Below, in pieces: positions 13,507 to 22,394 of a stretch of DNA of 64,000 nt. The DNA comes from Pseudomonas arsenicoxydans (GTDB taxonomy: Bacteria > Pseudomonadota > Gammaproteobacteria > Pseudomonadales > Pseudomonadaceae). Where the stretch lies: NCBI RefSeq assembly GCF_900103875.1, contig NZ_LT629705.1, forward strand, positions 1,068,501 through 1,132,500. The letters run 5' to 3'. The notes under the pieces are model-generated. The model worked only from the letters and a program-made list of their open reading frames with translations. It had not been told where the DNA came from and searched no databases. Position 1 is the first letter of the stretch. Each line of letters begins with the position of its first letter. Both the position numbers and the translations under genes were made by a program.

Positions 13507-14874
13507 ATGTCTTTAGAAATCGTTATTCTCGCTGCCGGCCAAGGCACTCGCATGCGTTCGGCGTTGCCGAAAGTTCTGCACCCGATTGCCGGCAATTCGA
13601 TGCTCGGCCATGTTATCCACAGCGCACGGCAACTTGATCCACAGCGCATCCACGTGGTGATCGGCCATGGCGCCGAAGCCGTACGTGAGCGCCTGGCGGC
13701 GGACGATCTGAATTTCGTCCTGCAAGACAAGCAGTTGGGCACCGGTCATGCGGTGGCTCAAGCCGTGCCATTCATCGAGTCGGACACCGTACTGATTCTG
13801 TACGGCGACGTGCCTTTGATTGAAGTCGAAACCCTGCAGCGTTTGCTCAAGAAAGTCGCGCCACAGCAACTGGGTTTGCTCACCGTTGAACTGGATGACC
13901 CGACGGGTTACGGCCGCATCGTCCGAGATGCTGACGGCAAGGTCACCGCGATCGTCGAGCAGAAAGACGCCAACGAAGTCGAGCGCGCGATCACTGAAGG
14001 CAACACCGGGATTCTGGCCCTGCCTTTCGCGCAATTGGGTGGCTGGATGAGCCGTCTCTCCAATAACAACGCCCAAGGCGAGTATTACCTGACTGACGTG
14101 ATTGCGATGGCGGTCAGCGATGGTCTGGTGGTGGCCACCGAGCAACCACACGACGCCATGGAAGTGCAGGGCGCCAACGATCGCAAGCAGCTCTCTGAAC
14201 TCGAGCGCCACTACCAACTGCGTGCTGGTCGCCGATTGATGGCGCAAGGCGTGACCCTGCGAGATCCGGCACGTTTCGACGTGCGCGGTGAAATCACCGT
14301 GGGCCGCGATGTGCTGATCGACATCAATGTGATCCTCGAAGGCAAAGTCGTCATTGAAGACGACGTGGTGATCGGTCCGAACTGCGTGATCAAGGACAGC
14401 ACCCTGCGCAAAGGCGTGGTGATCAAGGCAAACAGTCATATCGAAGGCGCGATCCTGGGCGAGGGCAGCGATGCCGGTCCGTTCGCACGCTTGCGTCCAG
14501 GTACGGTGCTTGAAGCCCGTGCGCATGTGGGTAACTTTGTCGAACTGAAAAACGCGCATCTGGGCGAAGGCGCAAAAGCCGGTCACCTGACGTACCTTGG
14601 CGATGCCGAAGTTGGCGCGCGCACCAACATTGGCGCAGGCACCATCACCTGCAATTACGACGGCGCCAACAAATGGAAAACCGTGCTGGGTGAAGATGTG
14701 TTCATCGGCTCCAACAACTCGCTGGTGGCGCCTGTGGATATCTCTTCCGGTGCGACGACGGCGGCCGGTTCGACGATCACCCAGAATGTGGATAACGCGC
14801 AGTTGGCGGTAGGTCGGGCGCGTCAGAAGAACATCGATGGCTGGAAGCGGCCGGAGAAGATCAAGAAAAGCTGA
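13507..14874 (+). CDS. glmU: GlmU, bifunctional GlcN-1-P acetyltransferase / GlcNAc-1-P uridyltransferase
   Basis: GlmU makes UDP-GlcNAc for peptidoglycan and LPS. The N-terminal pyrophosphorylase domain carries LAAGQGTRM (residues 8-16). The C-terminal half is a left-handed beta-helix of hexapeptide repeats with the acetyltransferase segment [10 protein letters not shown]. The 455-residue length is typical. Exact DnaA-box 9-mers occur at 13613-13621 and 14787-14795, and another lies at 14876-14884 overlapping the region just past the stop. Confidence 0.98.
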   Translation: MSLEIVILAAGQGTRMRSALPKVLHPIAGNSMLGHVIHSARQLDPQRIHVVIGHGAEAVRERLAADDLNFVLQDKQLGTGHAVAQAVPFIESDTVLILYGDVPLIEVETLQRLLKKVAPQQLGLLTVELDDPTGYGRIVRDADGKVTAIVEQKDANEVERAITEGNTGILALPFAQLGGWMSRLSNNNAQGEYYLTDVIAMAVSDGLVVATEQPHDAMEVQGANDRKQLSELERHYQLRAGRRLMAQGVTLRDPARFDVRGEITVGRDVLIDINVILEGKVVIEDDVVIGPNCVIKDSTLRKGVVIKANSHIEGAILGEGSDAGPFARLRPGTVLEARAHVGNFVELKNAHLGEGAKAGHLTYLGDAEVGARTNIGAGTITCNYDGANKWKTVLGEDVFIGSNNSLVAPVDISSGATTAAGSTITQNVDNAQLAVGRARQKNIDGWKRPEKIKKS

Positions 14875-14929
14875 GTTATCCACAAACTTTTTTCGGTTTG
14901 AGTTATTCACAGGCTGATTGATCGTCATC

Positions 14930-14985
14930 GCGGGCAAGGTTGCTCTTATAAGGTCACTGGATCTTGTAGGAGCAACCTTGCCCGC
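14930..14985. repeat. REPIN-like inverted repeat
   Basis: A perfect 16-bp inverted repeat (GCGGGCAAGGTTGCTC at 14930-14945, GAGCAACCTTGCCCGC at 14970-14985) encloses 24 bases between glmU and the DeoR-type gene. The arms resemble Pseudomonas REP sequences. It may also terminate glmU transcripts. Confidence 0.75.
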
Positions 14986-15022
14986 AATGCATTTATCCAA
15001 AGACATTTTTTCTTACACAAGC

Positions 15023-15077
15023 TTGACGAAGTTTCAGTAATAGGTTTTGATTGCTTCCGTTATCTTTCGAATCGAAA
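15023..15077 (+). promoter_or_regulatory. Candidate promoter and operator of the DeoR-type regulator
   Basis: TTGACG (15023-15028), 17 bases, then TTTGAT (15046-15051) is a moderate promoter. Just downstream, TTTCG-AAT-CGAAA (15065-15077) is an inverted repeat whose half-sites resemble those bound by some DeoR-family repressors. Autoregulation is inferred. Confidence 0.4.
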
Positions 15078-15088
15078 CTTACTTGCTT

Positions 15089-15865
15089 ATGTCGAAGCGC
15101 AATACACCACAACGTCGCCACAACATTCTCGCCTTGCTCTCTGAGCAGGGCGAAGTCAGTGTGGATGAGCTGGCCAAGCGCTTCGAAACTTCGGAGGTTA
15201 CGGTTCGCAAGGACCTGGCTGCGCTGGAGAGTAATGGCCTGTTGCTTCGCCGCTATGGCGGTGCGATTACCATGCCTCAGGAATTGGTCGCCGACATCGG
15301 CCAGCCTGTTTCCAAATACAAACAGGCCATTGCCCGCGCGGCCGTTAAACGAATTCGCGAACATGCGCGAATCATCATCGACAGCGGCAGCACCACCGCC
15401 GCCATGATCCCTGAACTTGGCCAGCAACCGGGCCTGGTGGTGATGACCAACTCCCTGCATGTTGCCAACGCGTTGAGCGAACTCGAACACGAACCGGTGT
15501 TGTTGATGACCGGCGGCACTTGGGACCCGCATTCCGAGTCCTTTCAGGGCCAGGTGGCCGAGCAAGTACTACGCTCTTACGATTTCGACCAGCTGTTCAT
15601 CGGTGCCGATGGCATCGATCTGGTCCGCGGTACCACCACCTTCAACGAATTGCTGGGCCTGAGCCGTGTCATGGCTGATGTGGCCCGTGAAGTGATCGTG
15701 ATGGTGGAGGCCGACAAGATCGGCCGCAAGATTCCCAACCTGGAACTGCCCTGGAGCAGTGTCCATACCCTCATTACCGATGATCGCTTGCCGCAAGAAG
15801 CAAGGGATCAGATTCAGGCCCGCGGCATCAATTTGATATGCGCGGCTGTCAGTCAGGAGAAATAG
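15089..15865 (+). CDS. glmR: DeoR-family transcriptional regulator (GlmR-like)
   Basis: The N-terminal winged helix has the DeoR signature ([35 protein letters not shown]), followed by a DeoRC sensor domain with DSGSTTAAM and an IGADGID segment. The ATG at 15089 gives 258 residues starting [10 protein letters not shown]; an upstream in-frame TTG at 15047 has no better ribosome-binding site. The gene ends one base before glmS, so it probably senses an amino-sugar phosphate and tunes glmS. The name follows the equivalent Pseudomonas gene; the ligand is inferred. Confidence 0.9.
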   Translation: MSKRNTPQRRHNILALLSEQGEVSVDELAKRFETSEVTVRKDLAALESNGLLLRRYGGAITMPQELVADIGQPVSKYKQAIARAAVKRIREHARIIIDSGSTTAAMIPELGQQPGLVVMTNSLHVANALSELEHEPVLLMTGGTWDPHSESFQGQVAEQVLRSYDFDQLFIGADGIDLVRGTTTFNELLGLSRVMADVAREVIVMVEADKIGRKIPNLELPWSSVHTLITDDRLPQEARDQIQARGINLICAAVSQEK

Positions 15866-15866
15866 C

Positions 15867-17699
15867 ATGTGTGGAATTGTCGGCGCAGTCGCAGAACGTA
15901 ACATCACCGCCATCCTGCTCGAAGGCCTCAAGCGCCTGGAATACCGTGGCTATGACAGCGCCGGTGTGGCGGTTTTCACCAACGACGAAAAGCTCGAACG
16001 CATGCGTCGTCCGGGCAAAGTCAGCGAACTGGAATACGCCCTCGAAGCCGAACCTCTGGTCGGTCGTCTCGGCATCGCCCATACCCGCTGGGCCACTCAC
16101 GGTGCACCGTGCGAGCGTAATGCGCACCCGCATTTCTCCGGCGACCTGGCCGTGGTGCACAACGGCATCATTGAAAACCACGAAGCCTTGCGTGAACAGC
16201 TGAAAGCCTTGGGCTACGTGTTCACATCGGACACTGACACCGAAGTCATCGCTCACCTGCTGAACCACAAACTCAAGGACCTGCATGACCTGACCGTGGC
16301 CCTCAAAGCCACCGTCAAGGAATTGCACGGTGCTTACGGTCTGGCCGTGATCAGTGCTCATCAACCGGATCGTCTGGTCGCAGCCCGCAGCGGTAGCCCG
16401 CTGGTGATTGGTCTGGGCCTAGGTGAAAACTTCCTGGCGTCCGACCAATTGGCCCTGCGTCAGGTCACTGACCGTTTCATGTACCTGGAAGAAGGCGATA
16501 TCGCCGAAATTCGCCGCGACAGCGTGCATATCTGGGACGTTAGCGGCCAAGCCGTCGAGCGTGAAACCGTCCAGTATCGCGATGGCGCCGAAGCTGCCGA
16601 CAAGGGCGAGTTCCGCCACTTCATGCTCAAGGAAATCCACGAGCAACCGACCGTAGTTCAGCGCACCCTGGAAGGTCGCTTGAGCACTAACGGCGTGCTG
16701 GTACAGGCTTTCGGCCCGCAGGCGGCCGAGCTGTTCGCCAAAGTGCGCAACGTGCAGATCGTCGCCTGTGGTACCAGCTACCACGCCGGCATGGTTGCCC
16801 GTTACTGGCTCGAAGAACTGGCCGGTATCCCGTGCCAGGTCGAAGTCGCCAGTGAGTTCCGCTACCGCAAAGTCGTTGTGCAGCCAGACACGCTGTTCGT
16901 CACCATCTCCCAGTCCGGCGAAACTGCCGACACCTTGGCCGCCTTGCGCAACGCCAAGGAATTGGGCTTCCTCGCCAGCCTTGCGATCTGCAACGTGGGC
17001 ATCAGCTCGCTGGTGCGTGAATCCGACCTGACCCTGCTGACCCAGGCCGGTCGCGAAATCGGCGTGGCCTCGACCAAAGCTTTCACCACCCAACTGGTCG
17101 GCCTGTTGTTGCTGACCCTGTCCCTGGGTCAGGTTCGCGGCACATTGGCCAAGGGCGTCGAAGCGACCCTGGTCGAAGAACTGCGTCGCCTGCCAGCCCG
17201 CTTGGGCGAAGCCCTGGCCATGGACAGCACCGTGGAGAAAATCGCCGAGCTGTTCGCCGAGAAGAACCACACCCTGTTCCTGGGCCGTGGCGCGCAATTC
17301 CCGGTGGCAATGGAAGGGGCCCTGAAACTCAAAGAAATCTCCTACATCCACGCCGAAGCCTACCCGGCGGGCGAACTCAAGCACGGCCCGTTGGCGCTTG
17401 TGGATAACGACATGCCAGTGGTCACCGTGGCGCCGAACAACGAACTGCTGGAGAAGCTCAAATCCAACCTCCAGGAAGTCCGCGCCCGTGGCGGCCAACT
17501 GATCGTCTTCGCAGACGAGCAGGCAGGCATGACCAACGGCGAAGGCACCCACGTTGTGCACATGCCGCACATCCACGACATCCTGTCACCGATCCTCTAC
17601 ACCATCCCGCTGCAGTTGCTGTCGTATTACGTCGCCGTGTTGAAAGGCACAGACGTTGACCAGCCACGTAACCTGGCGAAATCGGTGACTGTGGAATAA
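15867..17699 (+). CDS. glmS: GlmS, glutamine-fructose-6-phosphate aminotransferase
   Basis: GlmS converts fructose-6-P and glutamine to glucosamine-6-P, the entry to hexosamine synthesis. The N-terminal Ntn-type glutaminase begins MCGIVGAV with the nucleophile Cys2. Two SIS domains follow ([17 protein letters not shown]). It ends with the conserved LAKSVTVE. Length 610 is normal. The 3' end doubles as the Tn7 target. An exact DnaA-box 9-mer occurs at 17399-17407. Confidence 0.98.
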   Translation: MCGIVGAVAERNITAILLEGLKRLEYRGYDSAGVAVFTNDEKLERMRRPGKVSELEYALEAEPLVGRLGIAHTRWATHGAPCERNAHPHFSGDLAVVHNGIIENHEALREQLKALGYVFTSDTDTEVIAHLLNHKLKDLHDLTVALKATVKELHGAYGLAVISAHQPDRLVAARSGSPLVIGLGLGENFLASDQLALRQVTDRFMYLEEGDIAEIRRDSVHIWDVSGQAVERETVQYRDGAEAADKGEFRHFMLKEIHEQPTVVQRTLEGRLSTNGVLVQAFGPQAAELFAKVRNVQIVACGTSYHAGMVARYWLEELAGIPCQVEVASEFRYRKVVVQPDTLFVTISQSGETADTLAALRNAKELGFLASLAICNVGISSLVRESDLTLLTQAGREIGVASTKAFTTQLVGLLLLTLSLGQVRGTLAKGVEATLVEELRRLPARLGEALAMDSTVEKIAELFAEKNHTLFLGRGAQFPVAMEGALKLKEISYIHAEAYPAGELKHGPLALVDNDMPVVTVAPNNELLEKLKSNLQEVRARGGQLIVFADEQAGMTNGEGTHVVHMPHIHDILSPILYTIPLQLLSYYVAVLKGTDVDQPRNLAKSVTVE

Positions 17700-17724
17700 G
17701 TTATCCACAGGTGATCGAAGCTTA
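17664..17724 (+). other. attTn7 site, unoccupied
   Basis: Tn7 elements recognise about the last 36 bases of glmS and insert roughly 25 bp beyond the stop, which here is near 17724 at the base of the terminator hairpin. No transposon end is seen and the next gene starts 79 bases after glmS. Site location comes from established knowledge of Tn7. Confidence 0.7.
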
Positions 17725-17756
17725 AAAAATCGCAGCCTCTGGTTGCGATTTTTTTT
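17724..17756 (+). terminator. Rho-independent terminator of glmS
   Basis: The stem AAAAAATCGCA/TGCGATTTTTT (17724-17734 and 17744-17754), extended by AGCC/GGTT pairing with one wobble, is followed by a continuous T-run. An exact TTATCCACA lies just before it at 17701-17709. Confidence 0.9.
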
Positions 17757-17778
17757 ATCTGAATAAAGGACAAGCGCC

Positions 17779-18681
17779 ATGGACCGATTCCAGGAAATGC
17801 AAGTCTTCGCCGCCGTCGCCAAGGAGCAAGGTTTCTCGGCGGCGGCGCGGCTTTTGGGGATGTCTGCGGCCAGTGTCACTCGGGCCGTGGCGGCGCTGGA
17901 GAAGCGCATTGGCACTCAGTTACTGACGCGCACCACCCGCAGCGTGTATTTGAGCGAAGCGGGCCAGCGTTTTCTGGAGGATTGTCGGAGAATTCTTGCC
18001 GAGGTGCAGGAAGCTGAAGATTCGGCAGCCGGAAGTCATGCCCAGCCTCGTGGGCAACTGACCATTACGGCGCCTGTGTTGTTCGGTGATTTGTTCGTCA
18101 CGCCGATCATGGTCGGTTACCTCACTCAATTTCCTGACGTCAGCATCAACGCTCTGCTCGTCGACCGTGTGGTGAGCATGGTCGAGGAGGGCGTCGATGT
18201 GGCGGTGCGCATCGGCGAGCTGCCGGACAGCAATCAACATGCAATCCGGGTCGGTGAAGTGCGGCGGGTGATTTGCGCTTCTCCGCAATTCTTGAAAGCC
18301 CATGGTCGGCCTCGGCATCCTGCCGAATTGAGCGCAGCACCGATCATTGCTACCTCGGCCATTGGGCAGCTCAGGAGCTGGCCGTTCCTTGAGGCGGGAG
18401 AGCCGATCAGCGTTCGTCCAGAACCGCGTCTTGTGGTCACCGCCAATCAGGCCGCTATCACAGCCGCCGCCATGGGCCTGGGTCTTACCCGAGTGCTGTC
18501 GTATCAAGTGGCGAGCAAGGTTGCCGCTGGTGAGCTAGAAATCGTATTGGCTGACTTCGAACTGCCGCCGTTGCCCATTCATGTGGTCTATCAGGGCGGG
18601 CGCAAGGCTCCGGTGCGGGTCCGTAGTTTTGTCGACTTCGTGGTGAAGGCGCTGCGCGATCACCCGGCACTGCAGGGCTAA
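17779..18681 (+). CDS. LysR-family transcriptional regulator
   Basis: The N-terminal LysR helix-turn-helix (residues about 3-62, with FSAAARLLGMSAASVTRAVAALE) precedes a periplasmic-binding-like effector domain. At 300 residues it is full length. It is transcribed toward the GST gene 125 bases downstream, which may or may not be its target. The effector is unknown. Confidence 0.93.
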   Translation: MDRFQEMQVFAAVAKEQGFSAAARLLGMSAASVTRAVAALEKRIGTQLLTRTTRSVYLSEAGQRFLEDCRRILAEVQEAEDSAAGSHAQPRGQLTITAPVLFGDLFVTPIMVGYLTQFPDVSINALLVDRVVSMVEEGVDVAVRIGELPDSNQHAIRVGEVRRVICASPQFLKAHGRPRHPAELSAAPIIATSAIGQLRSWPFLEAGEPISVRPEPRLVVTANQAAITAAAMGLGLTRVLSYQVASKVAAGELEIVLADFELPPLPIHVVYQGGRKAPVRVRSFVDFVVKALRDHPALQG

Positions 18682-18806
18682 AGGGTTATTGCGCTGGATG
18701 AAATAATTGATTGCGTTTGCTGGTTATTCTGTTGTTTTGGTTGTGGGTGGAAGATAGCTCCAATTGGCGCTGACCTGAACGGCGCCACCCACCAGCGGAG
18801 TCGACC

Positions 18807-19433
18807 ATGCAAGCCATCAAACTCTACAACTTCCCACGTTCCGGCCATGCTCACCGTGTGCAGTTGATGTTGTCCCTACTGCAACTGCCGACCGAGCTGA
18901 TCTTCGTCGATCTGGCCAAAGGCGCGCACAAGCAGCCGGATTACCTGGCGATCAATCCGTTCGGTCAAGTGCCGGCGATTGATGATCAAGGCGTGGTGCT
19001 GGCCGATTCCAACGCAATCCTTGTCTATCTGGCACTTAAATACGGTAACGGGCGCTGGCTGCCGACCGATCCGGTCGGTGCAGCCAAGGTGCAGCGCTGG
19101 TTGTCGGTCGCCGCTGGGCCGATTGCCTACAGCGTTGCCCGAGCACGACTGATCACAGTATTCGGCGCGTCCTACAATGCTGAAGAAGTCATCGCCAACG
19201 CACACGCCGTGCTCAAAGTGATCGATCAGGAACTGGCCGCTACGCAATACCTCGTCGGCAACGAGCCGACCATCGCTGATGTCTCGGCCTACAGCTATAT
19301 CGCCCATGCGCCGGAAGGCAACGTGTCGCTGGACGACTACGCCAATATCCGCGCCTGGCTGGCACGGATTGAAGCGTTGCCAGGGTTTGTCGGCATGCCG
19401 CGCACCATCGCCGGCCTGCAAAAAACTGCCTGA
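18807..19433 (+). CDS. Glutathione S-transferase family protein
   Basis: The N-terminal thioredoxin-like domain ([44 protein letters not shown]) precedes a C-terminal helical domain with the [13 protein letters not shown] signature. Length 208 is typical of bacterial GSTs. It presumably conjugates or reduces electrophiles with glutathione; the substrate is not evident. The next gene, on the same strand 63 bases on, is a multidomain oxidoreductase, so the pair may act in one detoxification unit. Confidence 0.9.
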   Translation: MQAIKLYNFPRSGHAHRVQLMLSLLQLPTELIFVDLAKGAHKQPDYLAINPFGQVPAIDDQGVVLADSNAILVYLALKYGNGRWLPTDPVGAAKVQRWLSVAAGPIAYSVARARLITVFGASYNAEEVIANAHAVLKVIDQELAATQYLVGNEPTIADVSAYSYIAHAPEGNVSLDDYANIRAWLARIEALPGFVGMPRTIAGLQKTA

Positions 19434-19441
19434 TGCTCACG

Positions 19442-19458
19442 GCCCGACTCAGTCGGGC
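19442..19458 (+). other. Hairpin between the GST and oxidoreductase genes
   Basis: GCCCGACT-C-AGTCGGGC forms a perfect 8-bp inverted repeat with a one-base centre. There is no T-run, so it is probably a weak terminator or processing hairpin. Confidence 0.5.
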
Positions 19459-19496
19459 TGCTCACATTGCGCGATCAGCGCAGGGGAGAAACCGTT

Positions 19497-21527
19497 ATGG
19501 AACGTTCACCTTGGCACGCTGGCGAGAAACAGTTGCAGGCTCACGTGGGTGTTGCTGAGCGAATGGACGTCGTAGGTCGTAAGGTGATTCGCAGCGAGAT
19601 GCCGGATCAACACCGCACGTTCTATCAGCAACTGCCGTTCATGCTGTACGGCGCGGTCGATGCCGATGGCAATCCTTGGGCCAGTATTCTGGAAGGGCCG
19701 CCAGGTTTTGCTCATTCCCCGCAGCCTGCGTTGTTGCAGTTCGATAGCCTGCCCGGCAGCGACGACCCTGCGCAGTTGCAAGACGGTGCGGCGATTGGCC
19801 TGCTGGGGATCGAATTGCACACTCGGCGTCGCAACCGTATCAATGGCCGGGTTGGCTCCGTGACGGCGAGTGGCTTCGGGGTGACGGTCGAGCAATCGTA
19901 CGGCAATTGCCCGCAGTACATTCAGCTGCGCCAGTTCCGCTCGGTGCCCTTGGCGGACCCGTCGACCCGTGCCGCGCAGCACCTCAATGAGCTGGATGAC
20001 GCGGCCACCGCGATGATCGCCGGCGCCGATACCTTCTTTGTCGCCAGCTACGTGGACGTCGATGGCCAGCGCTCGGTGGACGTTTCTCACCGGGGTGGCC
20101 AAGCCGGTTTCGTCCAGGTTGAGGGCAATCGTCTGACCATTCCGGATTTTGCCGGCAACCTTTTCTTCAATACCTTGGGCAACCTGCTGATCAACCCTCG
20201 TGCGGGTTTGCTGTTTATCGATTTCAATTCGGGCGACTTGCTGCATCTCAGTGGACGCGCGCAGGTCATTCTCGAAGGCCCGCAGGTCGAAGCCTTTCAA
20301 GGGGCCGAGCGGTTGTGGACGTTCGAGGTGGAGCGCGTGGTGCGCCGGCCCGCCGCATTGGCTTTGCGCTGGCGCTTTGATGGGGTGTCGCCCACCAGTT
20401 TGCTGACCGGCACCTGGGCGCAGGCGAACGCGCGGCTGCAAGCCAAGGCTCTGGGCGACAGCTGGCGGCCGTTGCGAGTGGTGCGCATCGAGCAGGAAAG
20501 CCACGCCATCCGTTCTATTTATCTGGAGCCCAGCGACGGCGCGGGGTTGCCGCTGTTTCAGGCCGGTCAGCATTTGCCGTTGCGATTCAACATCGCGGGC
20601 GATGTGCATATCCGCACGTACAGCCTGTCGAGCGCCCCCTCCGATGACTTTTTCCGCATCAGTGTGAAACGTGACGGGTTGGTGTCTTCGCACCTGCATG
20701 AACACATTCGCGTCGGCGATGTGCTGGAAGCTCGCGCGCCTCAAGGGCATTTCACCGTAGCACCGCATGAGCGTCGGCCACTGGTGCTGCTGGCTGCCGG
20801 TGTTGGCATCACGCCGTTGCTGTCGATGGTGCGTGAGGTGGTTTATCAAGGTTTGCGCACCCGGCGCATTCGGCCAACGTGGTTTTTCCAGAGTTCGCGA
20901 ACCTTGGCCGATCAACCGTTTCGTCCGGAGCTGGATCGCTTGCTGGACGGCCTCGGCGACTCGGTACACGTGATGCGATTGCTCAGTCAGCCGGAATCGG
21001 AGGCTCACGAGGGTGAAGATTTCGATCTGACCGGGCGGATCGACGCCGACCTGGTGAAGACCGTTCTCGAAGTGGACGACTACGATCAGGTGGATTTTGT
21101 CCTGTGTGGTCCGGGCAGTTTTACCCAAGGGATGTACGACAGCCTGCGCAGTCTGGACATCCGCGACGCGAGGATTCATGCCGAAACCTTTGGCCCCTCG
21201 ACATTGCGTCGTACGCCGGACCCGGATGCCATCGTTATCGAGCAACCACCGGCCGCCACTGTTTCGGTGCCTGTCGTTTTCCAGCGCTCGGCCAAAGAGG
21301 CCCGCTGGCAGCCCGAGGGCGGCAGTTTGCTGGAACTGGCGGAAAGCCGCGGATTGCGCCCGGAATTCAGCTGCCGCGGCGGTTCTTGCGGCACCTGCAA
21401 AACGCGCCTGATCAGCGGCGCAGTGAATTATCCACAGCCCCCGGCGGAGGTGCCTGAAGCTGGAGAGGTGCTGATTTGTTGCGCGGTGCCGGCACAGGGG
21501 TCGCAGCCGTTGGTGTTGGATTTGTGA
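19497..21527 (+). CDS. PNPOx-like / ferredoxin-reductase / 2Fe-2S ferredoxin fusion oxidoreductase
   Basis: This is a 676-residue cytoplasmic fusion. Residues 1 to about 330 resemble the pyridoxamine 5'-phosphate oxidase-related FMN-binding fold. About 335-445 form an FAD-binding reductase domain (RTYSLSS), and 455-580 the NAD(P)-binding domain (AAGVGITPLLSM, LCGPGSF). A C-terminal plant-type ferredoxin has CRGGSCGTC plus a later cysteine pair. Electrons would pass from NAD(P)H through FAD to 2Fe-2S, possibly to the N-terminal flavin. The ATG at 19497 with GGGGAG upstream is chosen. An exact DnaA-box 9-mer is at 21428-21436. Substrate unknown. Confidence 0.88.
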   Translation: MERSPWHAGEKQLQAHVGVAERMDVVGRKVIRSEMPDQHRTFYQQLPFMLYGAVDADGNPWASILEGPPGFAHSPQPALLQFDSLPGSDDPAQLQDGAAIGLLGIELHTRRRNRINGRVGSVTASGFGVTVEQSYGNCPQYIQLRQFRSVPLADPSTRAAQHLNELDDAATAMIAGADTFFVASYVDVDGQRSVDVSHRGGQAGFVQVEGNRLTIPDFAGNLFFNTLGNLLINPRAGLLFIDFNSGDLLHLSGRAQVILEGPQVEAFQGAERLWTFEVERVVRRPAALALRWRFDGVSPTSLLTGTWAQANARLQAKALGDSWRPLRVVRIEQESHAIRSIYLEPSDGAGLPLFQAGQHLPLRFNIAGDVHIRTYSLSSAPSDDFFRISVKRDGLVSSHLHEHIRVGDVLEARAPQGHFTVAPHERRPLVLLAAGVGITPLLSMVREVVYQGLRTRRIRPTWFFQSSRTLADQPFRPELDRLLDGLGDSVHVMRLLSQPESEAHEGEDFDLTGRIDADLVKTVLEVDDYDQVDFVLCGPGSFTQGMYDSLRSLDIRDARIHAETFGPSTLRRTPDPDAIVIEQPPAATVSVPVVFQRSAKEARWQPEGGSLLELAESRGLRPEFSCRGGSCGTCKTRLISGAVNYPQPPAEVPEAGEVLICCAVPAQGSQPLVLDL

Positions 21528-21555
21528 CCGATCCGCAAAGCACGGAAGATCCTCT

Positions 21556-21589
21556 GTCGGAGCGGGATTGCTCCGGGCGGCGTTCCGAC
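21556..21589. repeat. REP-like hairpin after the oxidoreductase gene
   Basis: Imperfect inverted repeat GTCGGAGCG (21556-21564) and CGTTCCGAC (21581-21589), with an inner GGAT-TGC-TCC style stem. It is similar in style to Pseudomonas REPs and probably ends the upstream transcript. Confidence 0.5.
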
Positions 21590-21638
21590 GATAGCGGCAT
21601 ATCAGTCGACATCAATGTTGAACGTTAAACAGCCATCT

Positions 21639-21657
21639 CGAGCAGGCTCGCTCCCAC
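21639..21657. repeat. REP copy 1 (CGAGCAGGCTCGCTCCCAC)
   Basis: This 19-mer is identical to the sequence at 55283-55301. It contains the self-complementary GAGC-AGG-GCTC core typical of Pseudomonas fluorescens REP elements. Confidence 0.75.
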
Positions 21658-21684
21658 ATTTGATCTCGGATGGTCTGAAAACAA

Positions 21685-21987
21685 TTGCGTGCATCCTACA
21701 AAATTGGATGTTCTGGCGGAGAATTCCGACATGTTCTAGCGGTTGTCGTGTCGGAAGTCGGGAGGATAGGCTTTGCGGGTCACTGCAAATTCAGTGATCG
21801 GGTTTGGTCGCCCAGGTTTAGAATGGCGCACGTTTGTGCTTGCTTCATGGCGAGCTGTGCGTGGGAGGGCTTAGGCTCTGCCGGGTTCCATTCCCTGGTC
21901 GACCAACCCGCGTACGGTTCGCCTCCCTTCTGCTTGGTCGCAGTGTTGGCGAACTCCAGTCCTCGAATGGAGCTTCACCATGATTAA
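21685..21987 (+). CDS. Possible leader ORF overlapping the DUF6124-type gene
   Basis: The frame is open for 100 codons with no stop and its TAA (21985-21987) overlaps the ATG of the next gene (21980), an arrangement suited to translational coupling. Its start is unclear: the first ATG at 21685 lacks a good ribosome-binding site, whereas GGAGG at 21761-21765 would favour a shorter product. The 5' part holds an inverted repeat, TTCCGACA (21724-21731) and TGTCGGAA (21749-21756). The segment may instead be an untranslated leader RNA. Confidence 0.35.
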   Translation: MRASYKIGCSGGEFRHVLAVVVSEVGRIGFAGHCKFSDRVWSPRFRMAHVCACFMASCAWEGLGSAGFHSLVDQPAYGSPPFCLVAVLANSSPRMELHHD

Positions 21988-22357
21988 AGAAACACCCAAT
22001 CCCCCCGAATCCGACGACGTTTCCCCCTACGAATCCGCCGACTCCAAAAAATTCAACGACGCCGCCGAACGCGCGCTGGATCACTACCTCAACCCCACCG
22101 CCCTCAAGTCACCGGCGAACCGCAAACCAAGCACCATGTTCCTGGTTGCGCCGGATATCAAAGACGAAGACCTGCTGGCCCACACCTGTGAGTCGTTGGC
22201 TCAGGCCAGTGTCATGGCGAGTGATTTTGCGGGGTTTCTGGAAGGTCCGCATCGGCACACGGCTATGGCGATTCAGCAGATTGTGATGCTGGCGGAACTG
22301 GCGGTGAACCGGATGCTGGATAACGTTGCCGTACCAAAATCCGCGCCACAACGCTGA
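21980..22357 (+). CDS. DUF6124-type small protein (Pseudomonas-restricted family)
   Basis: The 125-residue soluble protein has no signal peptide or membrane helix. The N-terminal third is rich in Pro/Asp/Ser and probably disordered. The C-terminal part (about 50-120) is helical with a DEDLLAHTCESLAQASVMASDFAGFLEG core. It resembles small DUF6124/DUF3077-like proteins that occur in many paralogous copies in Pseudomonas; function unknown. It is the downstream member of a 450-base leader with an overlapping leader ORF and ends at a bidirectional REP-type terminator. Confidence 0.8.
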   Translation: MIKETPNPPESDDVSPYESADSKKFNDAAERALDHYLNPTALKSPANRKPSTMFLVAPDIKDEDLLAHTCESLAQASVMASDFAGFLEGPHRHTAMAIQQIVMLAELAVNRMLDNVAVPKSAPQR

Positions 22358-22362
22358 TCCAC

Positions 22363-22390
22363 TGTGGGAGCGGGGTTGCTCGCTCCCACA
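22363..22390. terminator. Bidirectional REP-type terminator between convergent genes
   Basis: A 10-bp stem (TGTGGGAGCG at 22363-22372, CGCTCCCACA at 22381-22390) lies exactly between the convergent DUF6124-type gene and wbpZ. The sequence is the common Pseudomonas REP. Confidence 0.75.
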
Positions 22391-22394
22391 TCAG

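Noticed and set aside
15047..15088. Upstream TTG start for the DeoR-type regulator
   Set aside because: It would run through the proposed operator and promoter and add a non-conserved N-terminus; the ATG at 15089 matches the family.
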